A DNA stretch of 64,000 nucleotides from Xylophilus sp. Leaf220 (GTDB lineage: Bacteria; Pseudomonadota; Gammaproteobacteria; Burkholderiales; Burkholderiaceae_C): NCBI RefSeq assembly GCF_001421705.1, contig NZ_LMKO01000001.1:238170-302169 (forward strand), given 5' to 3'. The position numbers were made by a program, and so were the translations under genes. The first letter of the stretch is position 1. Every line of letters starts with the position of its first letter. The notes under the pieces were generated by a model. It saw only the letters and a list, made by a program, of their open reading frames with translations. It was not told the origin of the DNA and ran no database searches. This document shows, piece after piece, positions 6,515 to 15,610 of this stretch.

Positions 6515-8752
6515 ATGAAACGCGATGAACTGACATTTTCGCTCGGCTTCCGCGATGAACTGATCATCGACAACTTCGCCGGCGGCGGCGGCACCTCGAC
6601 GGGGCTGGAAGCCGCCTTCGGCCGGCCGGTCGACATCGCCATCAACCACGACCCCGAGGCGCTGGCGATGCACGCCATCAACCACCCGCACACCCGGCAC
6701 CTGCTGGAGAGCGTGTGGGACGTGGATCCGATCAAGGTGACCGGCAACCAGCCTGTCGGCCTGGTCTGGCTGTCGCCCGACTGTAAGCACTTCAGCAAGG
6801 CCAAGGGCGGCACGCCGGTGGCAAAGCACATCCGTGGCCTCGCCTGGGTGGGCATGCGCTGGATCGCGCTGTGCAAGCCGCGGGTGCTGATGTTGGAGAA
6901 CGTCGAGGAGTTTCAGACCTGGGGCCCGGTTCTGGTGGGCCCCGATGGCCTGGCGCGGCCGGACCCGGCCCGCAAGGGCAAGACCTTCGAGTCGTTCGTG
7001 CGCCAGTTGCGCGCACATGGCTACACCGTGGACTGGAAGGAGCTGCGCGCCTGCGACCAGGGCGCCCCGACGATCCGCAAGCGCCTGTTCCTGATCGCCC
7101 GCCGCGACGGCCTGCCGATCCTCTGGCCCGAGACGACCCACGGCGACCCGGCCAGCCCGGCCGCCATCGCCCGCAAGCTCACGCCCTGGCGCACCGCGGC
7201 CGAATGCATCGACTTCAGCCTGCCGGCGGTCAGCATCTTCGACCGGAAGAAGGCCCTGGCGACGAACACCCAGCGCCGGGTGGCGAAGGGGCTGTGGCGG
7301 CATGTGCTGGCGAGCGCGAAGCCGTTCATCGTGGGCGCCGGAGGGCCGGCCTATGCGGGCAAGCCCACCGCCGTGGACCGGCCGTTGGGCACCACCCCCA
7401 CCGCGAACCACCGCGCGCTCACCCAGCCGGTGCTGGCGCCGTTCCTGAACGAGCACGCCAACGCCAGCAACCAGCGCACGTTGGCAGCCGACGAGCCGCT
7501 GCGCACGGTCTGCGCCCAGGTCAAGGGCGGGCACTTCTCGGTGGTGGGGCCGACGCTGGCGCCGCTGGTGGTGACGAACACGAGCGGACACACCGGCTCG
7601 GCGGTGCACACCCCGCTGTCGACCATCGCCACCGGCGGGCACCACGCACTGACGGCCGCAGCCCTGGCGCCGCTGCGCGGTACCTCCGAGGGACACCTGG
7701 GCGGGCACGACGTGCAGACGCCGCTGTCCACGGTGTCGGCCGGCGGCACGCACCACGCGCTGCTGGGCGCCAGCCTGGTGACCGTGGGGTACGGCGAACG
7801 CCCAGGCCAGCAGCCGCGCGTGCCGGACATCGAGGCGCCCATGGGGACCGTGGTGGCCGGCGGTGTGAAGCACTACCTGGCTGCCGCCCACCTCGCCCAC
7901 CTGACCCACCACGGCGACCGGCCGGGCCTGACGCCCGACGCGCCGCTGCCGACGATCACCGGCGCGCACCGCGGCGAGCAGGCGCTGGTGGCGGCCCATC
8001 TGGTGGACATGGGGCACGGCGAGGGCAAGGACGGCACGAAGCGGTTCAGCCACGGCGTGCGCAGCCTGGAGGTGCCGTTGAACACGGTGACGGCCAGCGG
8101 CGCCACCAGCGCCCTGTCGGCGGCCTACTTCGAGCAGGCGAACGGCGGCTTCTACGAGGGCCAAGGCCGGCCGGCGGATGCGCCCAGGTCCACCATCACC
8201 GCCGCGGGCAGCAACCAGCAGCTGGTGACCGCCTACTGCGTGAAGTACTACAGCAGCGGCGGCCAATGGCAGGGCCTGGCAGAGCCGATGCACACGGTGC
8301 CGACGAAGGGCCGCATGGGGCTGGTGCAGGTGGCGCAGGTGTCGGCCGACTGCCTGGCGCCAGAGCACCGGGCCCGGGCCGCCCAGTGCGCCGCGCTGCT
8401 GCACGAGCACCTGCCCGACCACTTCCCGACACCGGCCGACCTGGTGCTGGCCTGGCAGAACGGCCAGTGGTGGGTGCTGGTGGACATCACGCTGCGCATG
8501 CTGAAGCCGGTGGAGCTGTTCCAGGCCCAGGGCTTCCCGCGCGGCTACGTGATCCACGAAATACCGGACCCGGCCCTGCTGTTCAAGGACGGCGTGCAGG
8601 CGGCTGACCCGCTGGCGGTACCGCGCATCCCGCTGTCCATCACCGCCCAGGTGCGGATGTGCGGCAACAGCGTGAGCCCTGTGCAGTCGGAGGCGCTGGT
8701 GCGGGCGAATTTTGGGCACGAGGCGCTGATGCGCGGGAGGGCTGCGGCATGA
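6515..8752 (+). CDS. C5-cytosine DNA methyltransferase with nine internal repeats
   Basis: This 745-residue enzyme has the AdoMet motif NFAGGGGTSTGLEAAFG (about 20-36), a catalytic cysteine in SPDC (Cys90), the ENV motif (128-130), and a motif VIII-like QGAPTIRKRLF. A late GNSVSP matches motif X. It would transfer a methyl group to carbon 5 of cytosine in a set DNA sequence. Between the catalytic core and the C-terminal motifs, residues 285-615 are built from nine degenerate units of the type PL-x-TV-x-A-x-G. These take the place of a normal target-recognition region and make the protein far longer than typical phage enzymes. AAGGGAGAGG is a strong ribosome site. No partner endonuclease is seen, so the likely use is protecting phage DNA. 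Confidence 0.9.
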   Translation: MKRDELTFSLGFRDELIIDNFAGGGGTSTGLEAAFGRPVDIAINHDPEALAMHAINHPHTRHLLESVWDVDPIKVTGNQPVGLVWLSPDCKHFSKAKGGTPVAKHIRGLAWVGMRWIALCKPRVLMLENVEEFQTWGPVLVGPDGLARPDPARKGKTFESFVRQLRAHGYTVDWKELRACDQGAPTIRKRLFLIARRDGLPILWPETTHGDPASPAAIARKLTPWRTAAECIDFSLPAVSIFDRKKALATNTQRRVAKGLWRHVLASAKPFIVGAGGPAYAGKPTAVDRPLGTTPTANHRALTQPVLAPFLNEHANASNQRTLAADEPLRTVCAQVKGGHFSVVGPTLAPLVVTNTSGHTGSAVHTPLSTIATGGHHALTAAALAPLRGTSEGHLGGHDVQTPLSTVSAGGTHHALLGASLVTVGYGERPGQQPRVPDIEAPMGTVVAGGVKHYLAAAHLAHLTHHGDRPGLTPDAPLPTITGAHRGEQALVAAHLVDMGHGEGKDGTKRFSHGVRSLEVPLNTVTASGATSALSAAYFEQANGGFYEGQGRPADAPRSTITAAGSNQQLVTAYCVKYYSSGGQWQGLAEPMHTVPTKGRMGLVQVAQVSADCLAPEHRARAAQCAALLHEHLPDHFPTPADLVLAWQNGQWWVLVDITLRMLKPVELFQAQGFPRGYVIHEIPDPALLFKDGVQAADPLAVPRIPLSITAQVRMCGNSVSPVQSEALVRANFGHEALMRGRAAA
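7367..8340 (+). repeat. Nine degenerate protein repeats in the cytosine methyltransferase
   Basis: Units centred on PLGTTPTANHRAL, PLRTVCAQVKGGH, PLSTIATGGHHAL, PLSTVSAGGTHHAL, PMGTVVAGGVKHYL, PLPTITGAHRGEQAL, PLNTVTASGATSAL, PRSTITAAGSNQQL and PMHTVPTKGRMGL follow one another, separated by 10-30 variable residues. Each could form a small beta-rich module. Repeats diverge too much in DNA to be recent. Confidence 0.8.
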
Positions 8753-10005
8753 ATTTCGAGCTGCACCGCGGCGACAACCTCGCCGCCCTGCTCACCATGG
8801 CTGACGCAAGCGTCGATGCCGTCGTAACAGATCCACCCTATGGCCTGAGCCACGAGCCGGACATGGGCGAGGTGCTGCGCCACTGGCTGGCTGGCGACGA
8901 CTACCAGCACCGCGGCGGCGGCTTCATGGGCATAGCGTGGGATTCGTTCGTGCCGGGGCCCGCCATCTGGCGGGAGTGCCTTCGCGTCTTGAAGCCCGGC
9001 GGCCACCTCCTGTCTTTCTTCGGATCACGCACCTATGACATGGGGGTGTTGGCCCTTCGTCTGGCCGGCTTTGAGGTTCGCGATCAGATCATGTGGGTCT
9101 ACGGGTCCGGCTTTCCAAAGTCGAGCAACCAGGGGGGAGATTGGGAGGGGTGGGGAACCGCGTTAAAGCCGGCACACGAGCCCATTTGCATGGCACGTAA
9201 GCCGCTGATCGGCACCGTGGCCGCGAATCTGCTCCAGCACGCCACTGGCGCGCTGAACATTGACGGGTGCCGGGTCCCAGTCACCGATGCCGCCTACGCG
9301 AGAAACTGCGCCGGCGACCGGGGCTTTGCCGGCACCCGGGATGCGGAAGGCGCGACGAACCTCCGCCCAGGCGGCGGCAGCGCTGCCGCGGGCCGCTGGC
9401 CCGCAAATCTGATCCACGACGGCAGCGACGAGGTGGTGGCGCTGTTCCCGGAGAGCACCAGCGGCGCAATGAAAGCCGGCACGAAGCGCGCGGCCCAGGG
9501 CGGACCGGGGAGCGTGTGCTACGGAACGCTCGCGGGCGATTTCACGACCTCCGACATTCAGGCCAGCACCGGCAGCGCCGCGCGGTTCTTCTACTGTGCC
9601 AAGGCCAGCAAGGTCGACCGCAACGAGGGATGCGACGAACTGCTGCAGCGCGTGGGCGGCATGGTGAGCAACACCAGCGGCCAGCACATGACCCGCCGCG
9701 ACGGCTACGAGCCGCCGCTGGTCGGTAACCACCACCCCACCGTCAAGCCCACCGACCTGATGGCCTACCTGTGCCGGCTGGTGGCGCCGCTGGGCGGTCT
9801 AGTGCTGGACCCGTTCATGGGGAGTGGCAGCACCGGCAAGGCATGCATGCGCGAGGGCTTCCGCTTTATCGGCTGCGAGCAAGGGCAAGAGTACTTCGCG
9901 ATCGCGCGCGCCCGGATCGAAGCGGAGCACGGCAAAGCGATTGAGCGAATGGCTGCGGCAGCACGCAGTCCCGTAGTTCGCGACCTGTTTTCGGAAGCCG
10001 CATGA
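8749..10005 (+). CDS. DNA adenine-N6 or cytosine-N4 methyltransferase, beta-class motif order
   Basis: This 418-residue protein has the catalytic DPPY (residues 28-31, in VVTDPPYGLS) near its start and the AdoMet-binding DPFMGSGSTG near residue 354. That order (motif IV, target region, motif I) is the beta class. The DPPY tetrad means it methylates an exocyclic amino group: N6 of adenine, or less often N4 of cytosine. It starts at an ATGA overlap with the cytosine methyltransferase, so both are made together. No restriction gene is next to it. The pair probably modifies phage DNA against host restriction. Target sequence cannot be told from this reading. Confidence 0.9.
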   Translation: MNFELHRGDNLAALLTMADASVDAVVTDPPYGLSHEPDMGEVLRHWLAGDDYQHRGGGFMGIAWDSFVPGPAIWRECLRVLKPGGHLLSFFGSRTYDMGVLALRLAGFEVRDQIMWVYGSGFPKSSNQGGDWEGWGTALKPAHEPICMARKPLIGTVAANLLQHATGALNIDGCRVPVTDAAYARNCAGDRGFAGTRDAEGATNLRPGGGSAAAGRWPANLIHDGSDEVVALFPESTSGAMKAGTKRAAQGGPGSVCYGTLAGDFTTSDIQASTGSAARFFYCAKASKVDRNEGCDELLQRVGGMVSNTSGQHMTRRDGYEPPLVGNHHPTVKPTDLMAYLCRLVAPLGGLVLDPFMGSGSTGKACMREGFRFIGCEQGQEYFAIARARIEAEHGKAIERMAAAARSPVVRDLFSEAA

Positions 10006-10184
10006 CCCGCAAAACCATCCGCGAGCAGCTGACCGCCGCGGTGCCGCCGCAGCTGGCCCGCCTCACCTACCACCTGGAGCCGCCCTACGGCAAACCCCGC
10101 CAGGGCGAATACCTCATCACCGAGCAGAAATGGCTCGACATCGTCAAGGGCCTGGAATCGGCCACCAAGGAGCAGCGCACATGA
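10002..10184 (+). CDS. Small phage protein between methyltransferase and excisionase-like gene
   Basis: This is a 60-residue basic protein starting MTRKTIREQL, linked by ATGA overlaps to both neighbours. It has no membrane segment. The segment YHLEPPYGKPRQGEYLITEQ has no family I know. Its place just before the excision genes suggests a small accessory or regulatory protein. Function unknown. Confidence 0.55.
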   Translation: MTRKTIREQLTAAVPPQLARLTYHLEPPYGKPRQGEYLITEQKWLDIVKGLESATKEQRT

Positions 10185-10453
10185 CCAGAAAGTCACACGG
10201 AGTAAGCATGTTCCTTTCGGCTCCAGAGTTAGCCGAATTGACGGGAATATCTCGCGGAAAGGACAGCATGACCTGCGGCGAATTGCAAGCGGCACAGCTC
10301 AGGGCAATGAAGATCCCACATTACCGCAACGCGGCGGGGCGCCCGGTTATCGCGCGCGCAGTTATAGAGGGCGCAGCCTACGTGCAAAGCTCCGCTGCTG
10401 GCGCAGATTGGATGCCTGAAGTGATGAGCGGAAAGCAGCGTGCGTATGGTTAG
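10181..10453 (+). CDS. DUF4224-type small DNA-binding protein, excisionase candidate
   Basis: The 90-residue protein has FLSAPELAELTGISRGKD near the start and MKIPHYRNAAGRPVIAR later, which match the DUF4224 family usually found directly before phage integrases. The first part resembles the recognition helix region of AlpA/Xis-like MerR-type folds. It probably binds near the attachment site and steers the integrase toward excision. Its ATG at 10181 overlaps the previous stop, and its end overlaps the integrase start by 8 bases, so expression is tied to the integrase. The excision role is inferred from position. Confidence 0.75.
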   Translation: MTRKSHGVSMFLSAPELAELTGISRGKDSMTCGELQAAQLRAMKIPHYRNAAGRPVIARAVIEGAAYVQSSAAGADWMPEVMSGKQRAYG

Positions 10454-11468
10454 AGCGAATATGCCCGGCCTGCGGGCCCGACAGCAGAAATCCGGCGTCG
10501 TCTATTACTACTTCGACGCAGGCGGAAAGCCTCGCAAGGAGATTCCGCTGGGTTCGGACTACGTATTGGCCGTCCGGAAGTGGGCAGAGCTCACCCAGGC
10601 GCAGGCCTCCGTGTTACGCGTCGTTGACTTTCTGCAGCTGGCCGACCGATACCAGCGCGACGAGATGCCGCTGAAAGCCAAGAGCACACAGGCCACCCAA
10701 CTGAGCGATCTACGTCACCTGCGCGAGTTCTTCGGCAAGCCGCCCGCCCCGCTGGACAACATCCGCCCCATGCATATCCGCGGCCTGCTGGACTGGAAAA
10801 AGACCCAGCCCACCACAGCAAACCGACTGAAGCGACTCTTTTCTCACATGTTCAACAAGGCGCGCGAGTGGGGATATACACACACGGAAAATCCTGCCAC
10901 CGGGGTTCGTGGCTTCGAGCTTGCCCAGCGAGGCGTATACATCACTGACGCGGTGTTCAAGGCGGTGTGGGAGGCCGGCAGTGAGCCGCTGCGCGACACA
11001 ATGGATCTCGGGTACTTAACAGGCCAGCGACCAGGGGACGTGCTGCGGATGACGACCCACGACATAGTAGATGGGACTTTATTGGTTGATCAGGGTAAAA
11101 CCGGAGCCCGGCGGCGTATAAGGATAGAGGGCAAGTTAGCTGAGCTGATTGCAAGAATTTCAAACAGGAAGGCCAAACACAACATACACTGCTCAAGCTT
11201 GACCGTAAATTTGCAAGGACGACCATTAACTGCAGCGGTACTCAGAAAAGCGTTTACCGTTGCTCGCAAAGAAGCAGCCAAGACCAACCCAGATATTCAG
11301 AGTAGCATTTTAGAATTTTGGTTCTATGATTTGCGCGCCAAAGCCGCCGATGACATATCCGACCGTGCAGGAGAACAAGCTGCGGCTGATCTTTTAGGAC
11401 ACGATGACATTAGAACTACCAGCAAGCATTATCTAAGACGCGGCAAAGTCGTAAAACCCACTAAATAA
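10446..11468 (+). CDS. int: Tyrosine recombinase, phage integrase
   Basis: The 340-residue enzyme carries the tyrosine-recombinase catalytic set: Arg195 in LTGQRPGDVL, Lys218 in QGKTGARRRI, Arg297 in FYDLRAKA, His319 in LLGHDDIRTT, and the nucleophile Tyr329 in KHYLRR. The HxxR box reads YDLR, so its histidine is replaced by tyrosine. The N-terminal arm (1-50) resembles phage integrase arm-binding domains. It would catalyse site-specific integration and excision of this prophage. GC content falls toward the 3' end, from about 11,090. The ATG at 10446 is chosen over a GTG six bases earlier; both overlap the excisionase-like gene. Confidence 0.93.
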   Translation: MVRANMPGLRARQQKSGVVYYYFDAGGKPRKEIPLGSDYVLAVRKWAELTQAQASVLRVVDFLQLADRYQRDEMPLKAKSTQATQLSDLRHLREFFGKPPAPLDNIRPMHIRGLLDWKKTQPTTANRLKRLFSHMFNKAREWGYTHTENPATGVRGFELAQRGVYITDAVFKAVWEAGSEPLRDTMDLGYLTGQRPGDVLRMTTHDIVDGTLLVDQGKTGARRRIRIEGKLAELIARISNRKAKHNIHCSSLTVNLQGRPLTAAVLRKAFTVARKEAAKTNPDIQSSILEFWFYDLRAKAADDISDRAGEQAAADLLGHDDIRTTSKHYLRRGKVVKPTK

Positions 11469-11486
11469 TTTGAACGTCAATAAAAT

Positions 11487-12218
11487 ATGTTTAACTTCGA
11501 TAGAATTTTGGTCGCAGCAATCAAGCATTGGCGCGAAAACGGTTATACCAAGAAGCACGCCCGGATTTTAATAGCAATTATCTTGCTAATTGGCGGGGCC
11601 ATTACGCTGATGGCCCAATACAATTTATTCAATGAACTTATTTTGAAAACATTAGCAGGCGTTGCAGTCGCAATTGCTTGGCTAGGCATCCTAGCAATCT
11701 CGGCTTACGAGGAAGTTGTACAACAACAAGAGCAAAACAAGAAGATCGAGATTGTCGAAAAAGATATTCTTGCCCACCCCGAAAAACCAAAACTTGCATG
11801 GGACTTGGCAAGAATTAAACTTGAGAGCTATCTGGATAGAAATTTAAGCCAAGTTAGATCGATATATTGGCTGACTTCATTTGTAATGACCTGTGGATTT
11901 ATTATTACCTCCTACGGTATCTATCGATCATTTGAGGAGCCAAATCGTTTACCGATATCGGTCGTATCGGCAGCGTCAGGAGTTTTAATAAGCCTTATAG
12001 GAGGATCATTTCTATTTATATATAAATCTGTCCTTGCCCAATCGAAAGACTATGTAGTTGTATTAGAACGTATTAATGCAGTAGGCATGGCAGTGCAAGT
12101 AATTTCCAATATCCACGATGAAAATAGCGGTTTGAGAGACGTAGCAATGTCGGAGCTCGCAAAGCAACTTTTGACGCTGTATTCACCAGAAATTTCTTCC
12201 ACCAAACAAGCTCGTTAA
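11487..12218 (+). CDS. AT-rich four-helix membrane protein resembling TRADD-N-associated membrane proteins
   Basis: This 243-residue protein has hydrophobic segments at about residues 27-44, 53-73, 126-147 and 158-179, with a charged helical stretch between the second and third (75-125). The region SQVRSIYWLT...GFIITSYGIYRSF...SAASGVLISLIGGSFLFIYK followed by KDYVVVLERINAVGMAVQ recalls the two-helix membrane domain paired with TRADD-N-like domains in predicted bacterial conflict systems. The assignment is from memory of that family. It starts 18 bases after the integrase and is much richer in A+T than the chromosome, so it is probably cargo with a defence or exclusion role. It could be an unrelated phage membrane protein. 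Confidence 0.6.
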   Translation: MFNFDRILVAAIKHWRENGYTKKHARILIAIILLIGGAITLMAQYNLFNELILKTLAGVAVAIAWLGILAISAYEEVVQQQEQNKKIEIVEKDILAHPEKPKLAWDLARIKLESYLDRNLSQVRSIYWLTSFVMTCGFIITSYGIYRSFEEPNRLPISVVSAASGVLISLIGGSFLFIYKSVLAQSKDYVVVLERINAVGMAVQVISNIHDENSGLRDVAMSELAKQLLTLYSPEISSTKQAR

Positions 12219-12349
12219 AAACCGAGCACCGGGTGAGAAAATTTCCTTAACGTTTGATCGGCCAGCCAACCGGCTATGATCAGCAGGTTTGCGGAGCGCT
12301 CCGCAGTCGCACTCAAGAATGATAGCAAGAGGCCCTTGCTGGGAAACAT

Positions 12350-12426
12350 CTGCCCGTAGCTCAGTTGGATAGAGCATCAGCCTTCTAAGCTGAATGTCAC
12401 AGGTTCGATTCCTGTCGGGCAGGCCA
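12350..12426 (+). tRNA. tRNA-Arg (anticodon UCU)
   Basis: A full cloverleaf folds: acceptor CTGCCCG pairs with CGGGCAG, D stem GCTC/GAGC, anticodon stem TCAGC/GCTGA with loop CTTCTAA (anticodon TCT), and T arm ACAGG-TTCGATT-CCTGT. The CCA end is encoded (12424-12426). It lies 132 bases after the last prophage gene with its 5' end facing the prophage, so it may mark the integration site. If so the geometry is unusual, because most integrases use the 3' end of a tRNA gene. Confidence 0.97.
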
Positions 12427-12766
12427 CACCCTTTTACAGGGTGAAGTGCATCGATACCGTCGGCCACACGAACGTGGCAGCCATCAGGAAGCGCGGGTGG
12501 GCCAGGAAGTGCACGCTCATGCGAGAGGTGCGGCAGTTGGATTGCGGGGCTGGCGCTCCGACGGCGCGAACGCCCTTGGCATTGTCGTGGTCTGCAGGTG
12601 TTGCCGAAGTGTTCATGACATCTCGCTTTGAAAGTGAATGATGTCACTCTGGATTTCAGCCTAAGTACCGCATCTCAGCAGATGCGGCGTCTTGCTGTGG
12701 GAGAGCACCGACAGCAGCTGCAGCCCGCTCGCCGCAGCCTGTAGGCCCCTGCCCGCAGAGGTCCCG
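12427..12766. other. Intergenic stretch between tRNA-Arg and ppc
   Basis: No gene can be supported with confidence. A reverse-strand frame of 60 codons (12434-12616, starting MNTSATPADH and containing HFLAHPRFLMAATFVW) has a weak ribosome site and may be chance. A perfect 8-base hairpin CCGCATCT-CAGC-AGATGCGG (12668-12687) follows ppc on its strand without a T run and could help end ppc transcription. Confidence 0.5.
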
Positions 12767-15610
12767 TCAACCGGTGTTGCGCAACCCTGCGGCGATCCCG
12801 TTGATCGAGATATGGATGCCGGTCTGCACCCGCTCGTCCCCTTGCCCCGCCCTGTAGCGGCGCAGCAGCTCGACCTGCAGGTGATGCAACGGATCGATGT
12901 AGGGAAAGCGGTGGCGGATCGAACGGGCCAGGGAGCTGTTGTGCGTCAGCCGCTGGCGGTCGCCGGTGATCTGCGACAGCGCGTCGGCGGTACGCTGCCA
13001 TTCGGCTTCGATCTGCGAGAAGATCTTCCTGCGCAGCCGGGCATCGGCGACCAGTTCGGCGTAGCGCGACGCGAGCGCCATGTCGCTCTTGGCCAGCACC
13101 ATGTCCATGTTGGACAGCAGGGTGCGGAAGAACGGCCACTGGCGGTACATCTTCTGCAGCAACGCGAGCCGCGCGGCCCGCTGGGTCTTCGCCGCCGCGG
13201 CCGGCACCCCGTCGGCCGCGCCCAGGAACGCCACTACCGCCGATCCGAACCCGTACCAGCCCGGCAGCGTCAACCGGCACTGGCCCCAGCTGAATCCCCA
13301 CGGAATGGCCCGCAGGTCCTCGATCTGCTGGCTGGCCTTGCGCGACGCGGGGCGCGATCCGATGTTGAGCTCGGCGATCTCCCGGATCGGGGTGGAGCCG
13401 AAGAAGTATTCGGTGAAGCCCGGGGTTTCGTACACCAGCGCACGGTAAGCGGCCATGCTGGCAGACGACAGCTCGGCCGCGGCCTGCAGGAAGGCCTTGG
13501 TGGCGGGCTTGGTCGGCTGCAGCAGCGTCGCCTCCAGGGTGGCGGCCACCAGCGTCTCCAGATTGCGCCGGCCGATCTCGGGATTGGCGTACTTGGAGCC
13601 GATCACCTCGCCCTGCTCGGTCAGCCGGATCTGGCCGCGCACCGTGCCGGGCGGCTGCGCCAGGATCGCCTGGTAGCTCGGGCCGCCGCCGCGGCCCACG
13701 GTGCCGCCGCGGCCGTGGAACATGCGCAGCTGGATGCGGTGCGAGATGGCGAGCTGGTCGAACAGCTCCACCAGCGCGATCTCGGCGCGGTAGAGCTCCC
13801 AGTTGCTGGTGAAGATGCCGCCGTCCTTGTTGCTGTCGGAGTAGCCGAGCATGATGTCCTGCTCGGCGCCGCTGCGCTGCACCAGGGCGGCGATGCCCGG
13901 AAGCGCATAGAAGTCGCGCATGATCGGCGCCGCGTTGCGCAGGTCTTCGATCGTCTCGAAGAGCGGCACCACGATCAGGCCGGCGACCGCTGCCGCGTCC
14001 AGGCTGCCGCGCAGCAGGCCCACCTCCTTCTGCAGCAGCAGCACCTCGAGCAGGTCGCTCACCGTTTCGGTGTGGCTGATGATGTAGTGCTTGATCGCCT
14101 GCGCGCCGTAGCGCTCGCGCATGGTGCAGGTGGCCTCGAAGATCGCGATCTCGCTCTGCGCCAGCGGCGAGTATTCCGCGCCCAGCACCCGCAGCGGCCG
14201 GGCGTCGCTCAGCAGGCGCAGCAGCAGTGCCTGCCGGCCCGCCTCGTCGAGCGTCGCATAGCCGGGCTCGACCCGGGAGACGGCCAGCAGTTCGGCGACC
14301 ACCGCCTCGTGCTTGTCCGAACTCTGGCGCAGGTCGACCGTCGCCAGGTGGAATCCGAAAACCTCGGCGGCCCGCAGCAGCGGGCGCAGGCGCTGCATCG
14401 CCAGTGCTTCGCCGTGGTGGGTGGCGAGCGACGCCTCGATGACCCGCAGGTCGGCCAGAAACTCTTCGGCGCGCGCATACGGGTTCTGCGGCGCGACCGC
14501 ATGGCGGGCCGCTTCACCGCCGGTGAGCGTCTTGAGCGTCGCGGCCAACCGGGCATAGATGCCGGTCAGCGCGCGGCGATAGGGCTCGTCCTGCCGGTGT
14601 TCGCTGGGATCGGGCGAGCGCTCGGCCAGCGCCTGCATCGACGGCGCCACGCCGACCAGCCGTGCCGACATAGACAGTTCGCCGCCGAGGTAGTGCACCT
14701 CGGTGAGGAAGTGGCGCAGCGCGACCTCGGACTGGCGGCGCAGCGCGTACTCCAGCGTGTCGGCGCTCACGTTGGGATTGCCGTCGCGGTCGCCGCCGAT
14801 CCATTGGCCCATGCGGAAGAAGCTCGCGACCGGCTGGGCACCCAGTTCCCGCTCCAGGCCGGCGTACAGCTTGGGGATCTCGCGCAGGAAGGTGGCTTCG
14901 TAGTAGCTCAGCGCGTTCTCGATCTCGTCGGCCACGGTGAGCTTGCTGTAGCGCAGCAGCCGGGTGTGCCAGAGCTGCATCACCCGGGCGCGCAGCTGGG
15001 TTTCGTTGGCGGCCATCTCGCGCGGCGTCAGCGCGTCCTTGGTGCCACCGTGGTATTCGCCGCGGGCCTTGATGTCGTCGCGCGCCGTCAGCAGTTGCGC
15101 GATGCCGCGCTCCGCGTCGAGGATGCTCTTGCGCTGCACTTCGGTCGGGTGGGCGGTGAGCACCGGCGACACGTAGCTCGACGCCAGCGTCTGCGAGATC
15201 GCCTTCGGCGAAATGCCGGCCCAGCGCAACCGGGCCATCGCGACCTCGACGCTGCCCTCTTGCGTGTCGCCCGCGCGTTCGTGGATCGTGCGGCGGCGGA
15301 TGTAGTGCCGGTCCTCGGCCAGGTTGGCCAGGTGGCTGAAATAGGTGAAGGCGCGGATCACCCGGACGGTCTGGTCGCCGGTGAGCGACTTGAGCAGCTT
15401 CTTGAGCGCGCGGTCGGCCTCCTGGTCCGCGTCGCGCCGGAACGCCACCGAGAGCTTGCGCACCTGCTCGACCTGCTCGTACGCGGCCACGCCGTCCTGC
15501 TCCCGGATCACATCGCCGAGGATGCGTCCCAAGAGCCGGATATCGTCGACCAGCGGTTGCTCGGTGGTCTTGCGGCGGCGCACGCCGGTCTCTTGTTCGG
15601 GCAGGTTCAT
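12767..15610 (-). CDS. ppc: Phosphoenolpyruvate carboxylase
   Basis: This 947-residue cytosolic enzyme adds bicarbonate to phosphoenolpyruvate to make oxaloacetate, refilling the citric acid cycle. The catalytic histidine region VLTAHPTEV lies near residue 147 and the [15 protein letters not shown] loop around 625. The C-terminus keeps the family's NTG ending, the residues that bind aspartate and acetyl-CoA effectors. Length is normal. The ATG at 15610 is chosen because GGA lies about nine bases before it; an ATG two codons earlier is also possible. It is divergent from hemC across 91 bases, so their promoters share that gap. Confidence 0.97.
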   Translation of the reverse strand: MNLPEQETGVRRRKTTEQPLVDDIRLLGRILGDVIREQDGVAAYEQVEQVRKLSVAFRRDADQEADRALKKLLKSLTGDQTVRVIRAFTYFSHLANLAEDRHYIRRRTIHERAGDTQEGSVEVAMARLRWAGISPKAISQTLASSYVSPVLTAHPTEVQRKSILDAERGIAQLLTARDDIKARGEYHGGTKDALTPREMAANETQLRARVMQLWHTRLLRYSKLTVADEIENALSYYEATFLREIPKLYAGLERELGAQPVASFFRMGQWIGGDRDGNPNVSADTLEYALRRQSEVALRHFLTEVHYLGGELSMSARLVGVAPSMQALAERSPDPSEHRQDEPYRRALTGIYARLAATLKTLTGGEAARHAVAPQNPYARAEEFLADLRVIEASLATHHGEALAMQRLRPLLRAAEVFGFHLATVDLRQSSDKHEAVVAELLAVSRVEPGYATLDEAGRQALLLRLLSDARPLRVLGAEYSPLAQSEIAIFEATCTMRERYGAQAIKHYIISHTETVSDLLEVLLLQKEVGLLRGSLDAAAVAGLIVVPLFETIEDLRNAAPIMRDFYALPGIAALVQRSGAEQDIMLGYSDSNKDGGIFTSNWELYRAEIALVELFDQLAISHRIQLRMFHGRGGTVGRGGGPSYQAILAQPPGTVRGQIRLTEQGEVIGSKYANPEIGRRNLETLVAATLEATLLQPTKPATKAFLQAAAELSSASMAAYRALVYETPGFTEYFFGSTPIREIAELNIGSRPASRKASQQIEDLRAIPWGFSWGQCRLTLPGWYGFGSAVVAFLGAADGVPAAAAKTQRAARLALLQKMYRQWPFFRTLLSNMDMVLAKSDMALASRYAELVADARLRRKIFSQIEAEWQRTADALSQITGDRQRLTHNSSLARSIRHRFPYIDPLHHLQVELLRRYRAGQGDERVQTGIHISINGIAAGLRNTG

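Larger units (their letters stand above)
1..12218. mobile_element. Right-hand end of a lambda-like prophage (left end outside the window)
   Basis: The stretch carries a phage immunity region (CII-like, Cro/YdaS-like and CI genes), an early operon with two DNA methyltransferases, an excisionase-like gene and a tyrosine integrase. The integrase lies at the extreme right, followed by one AT-rich cargo gene, and housekeeping genes begin after 12,350. No structural phage genes are seen, so they would lie to the left if the prophage is complete. The exact right attachment site was not found. The boundary is placed at the end of the last cargo gene and could be anywhere from about 12,219 to 12,426. 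Confidence 0.85.

Noticed and set aside
12183-12647. A reverse open frame containing PDRNRTCDIQLRRLMLYPTE
   Set aside because: That peptide is the well-known false product of the strand opposite a tRNA gene; here it lies over tRNA-Arg.
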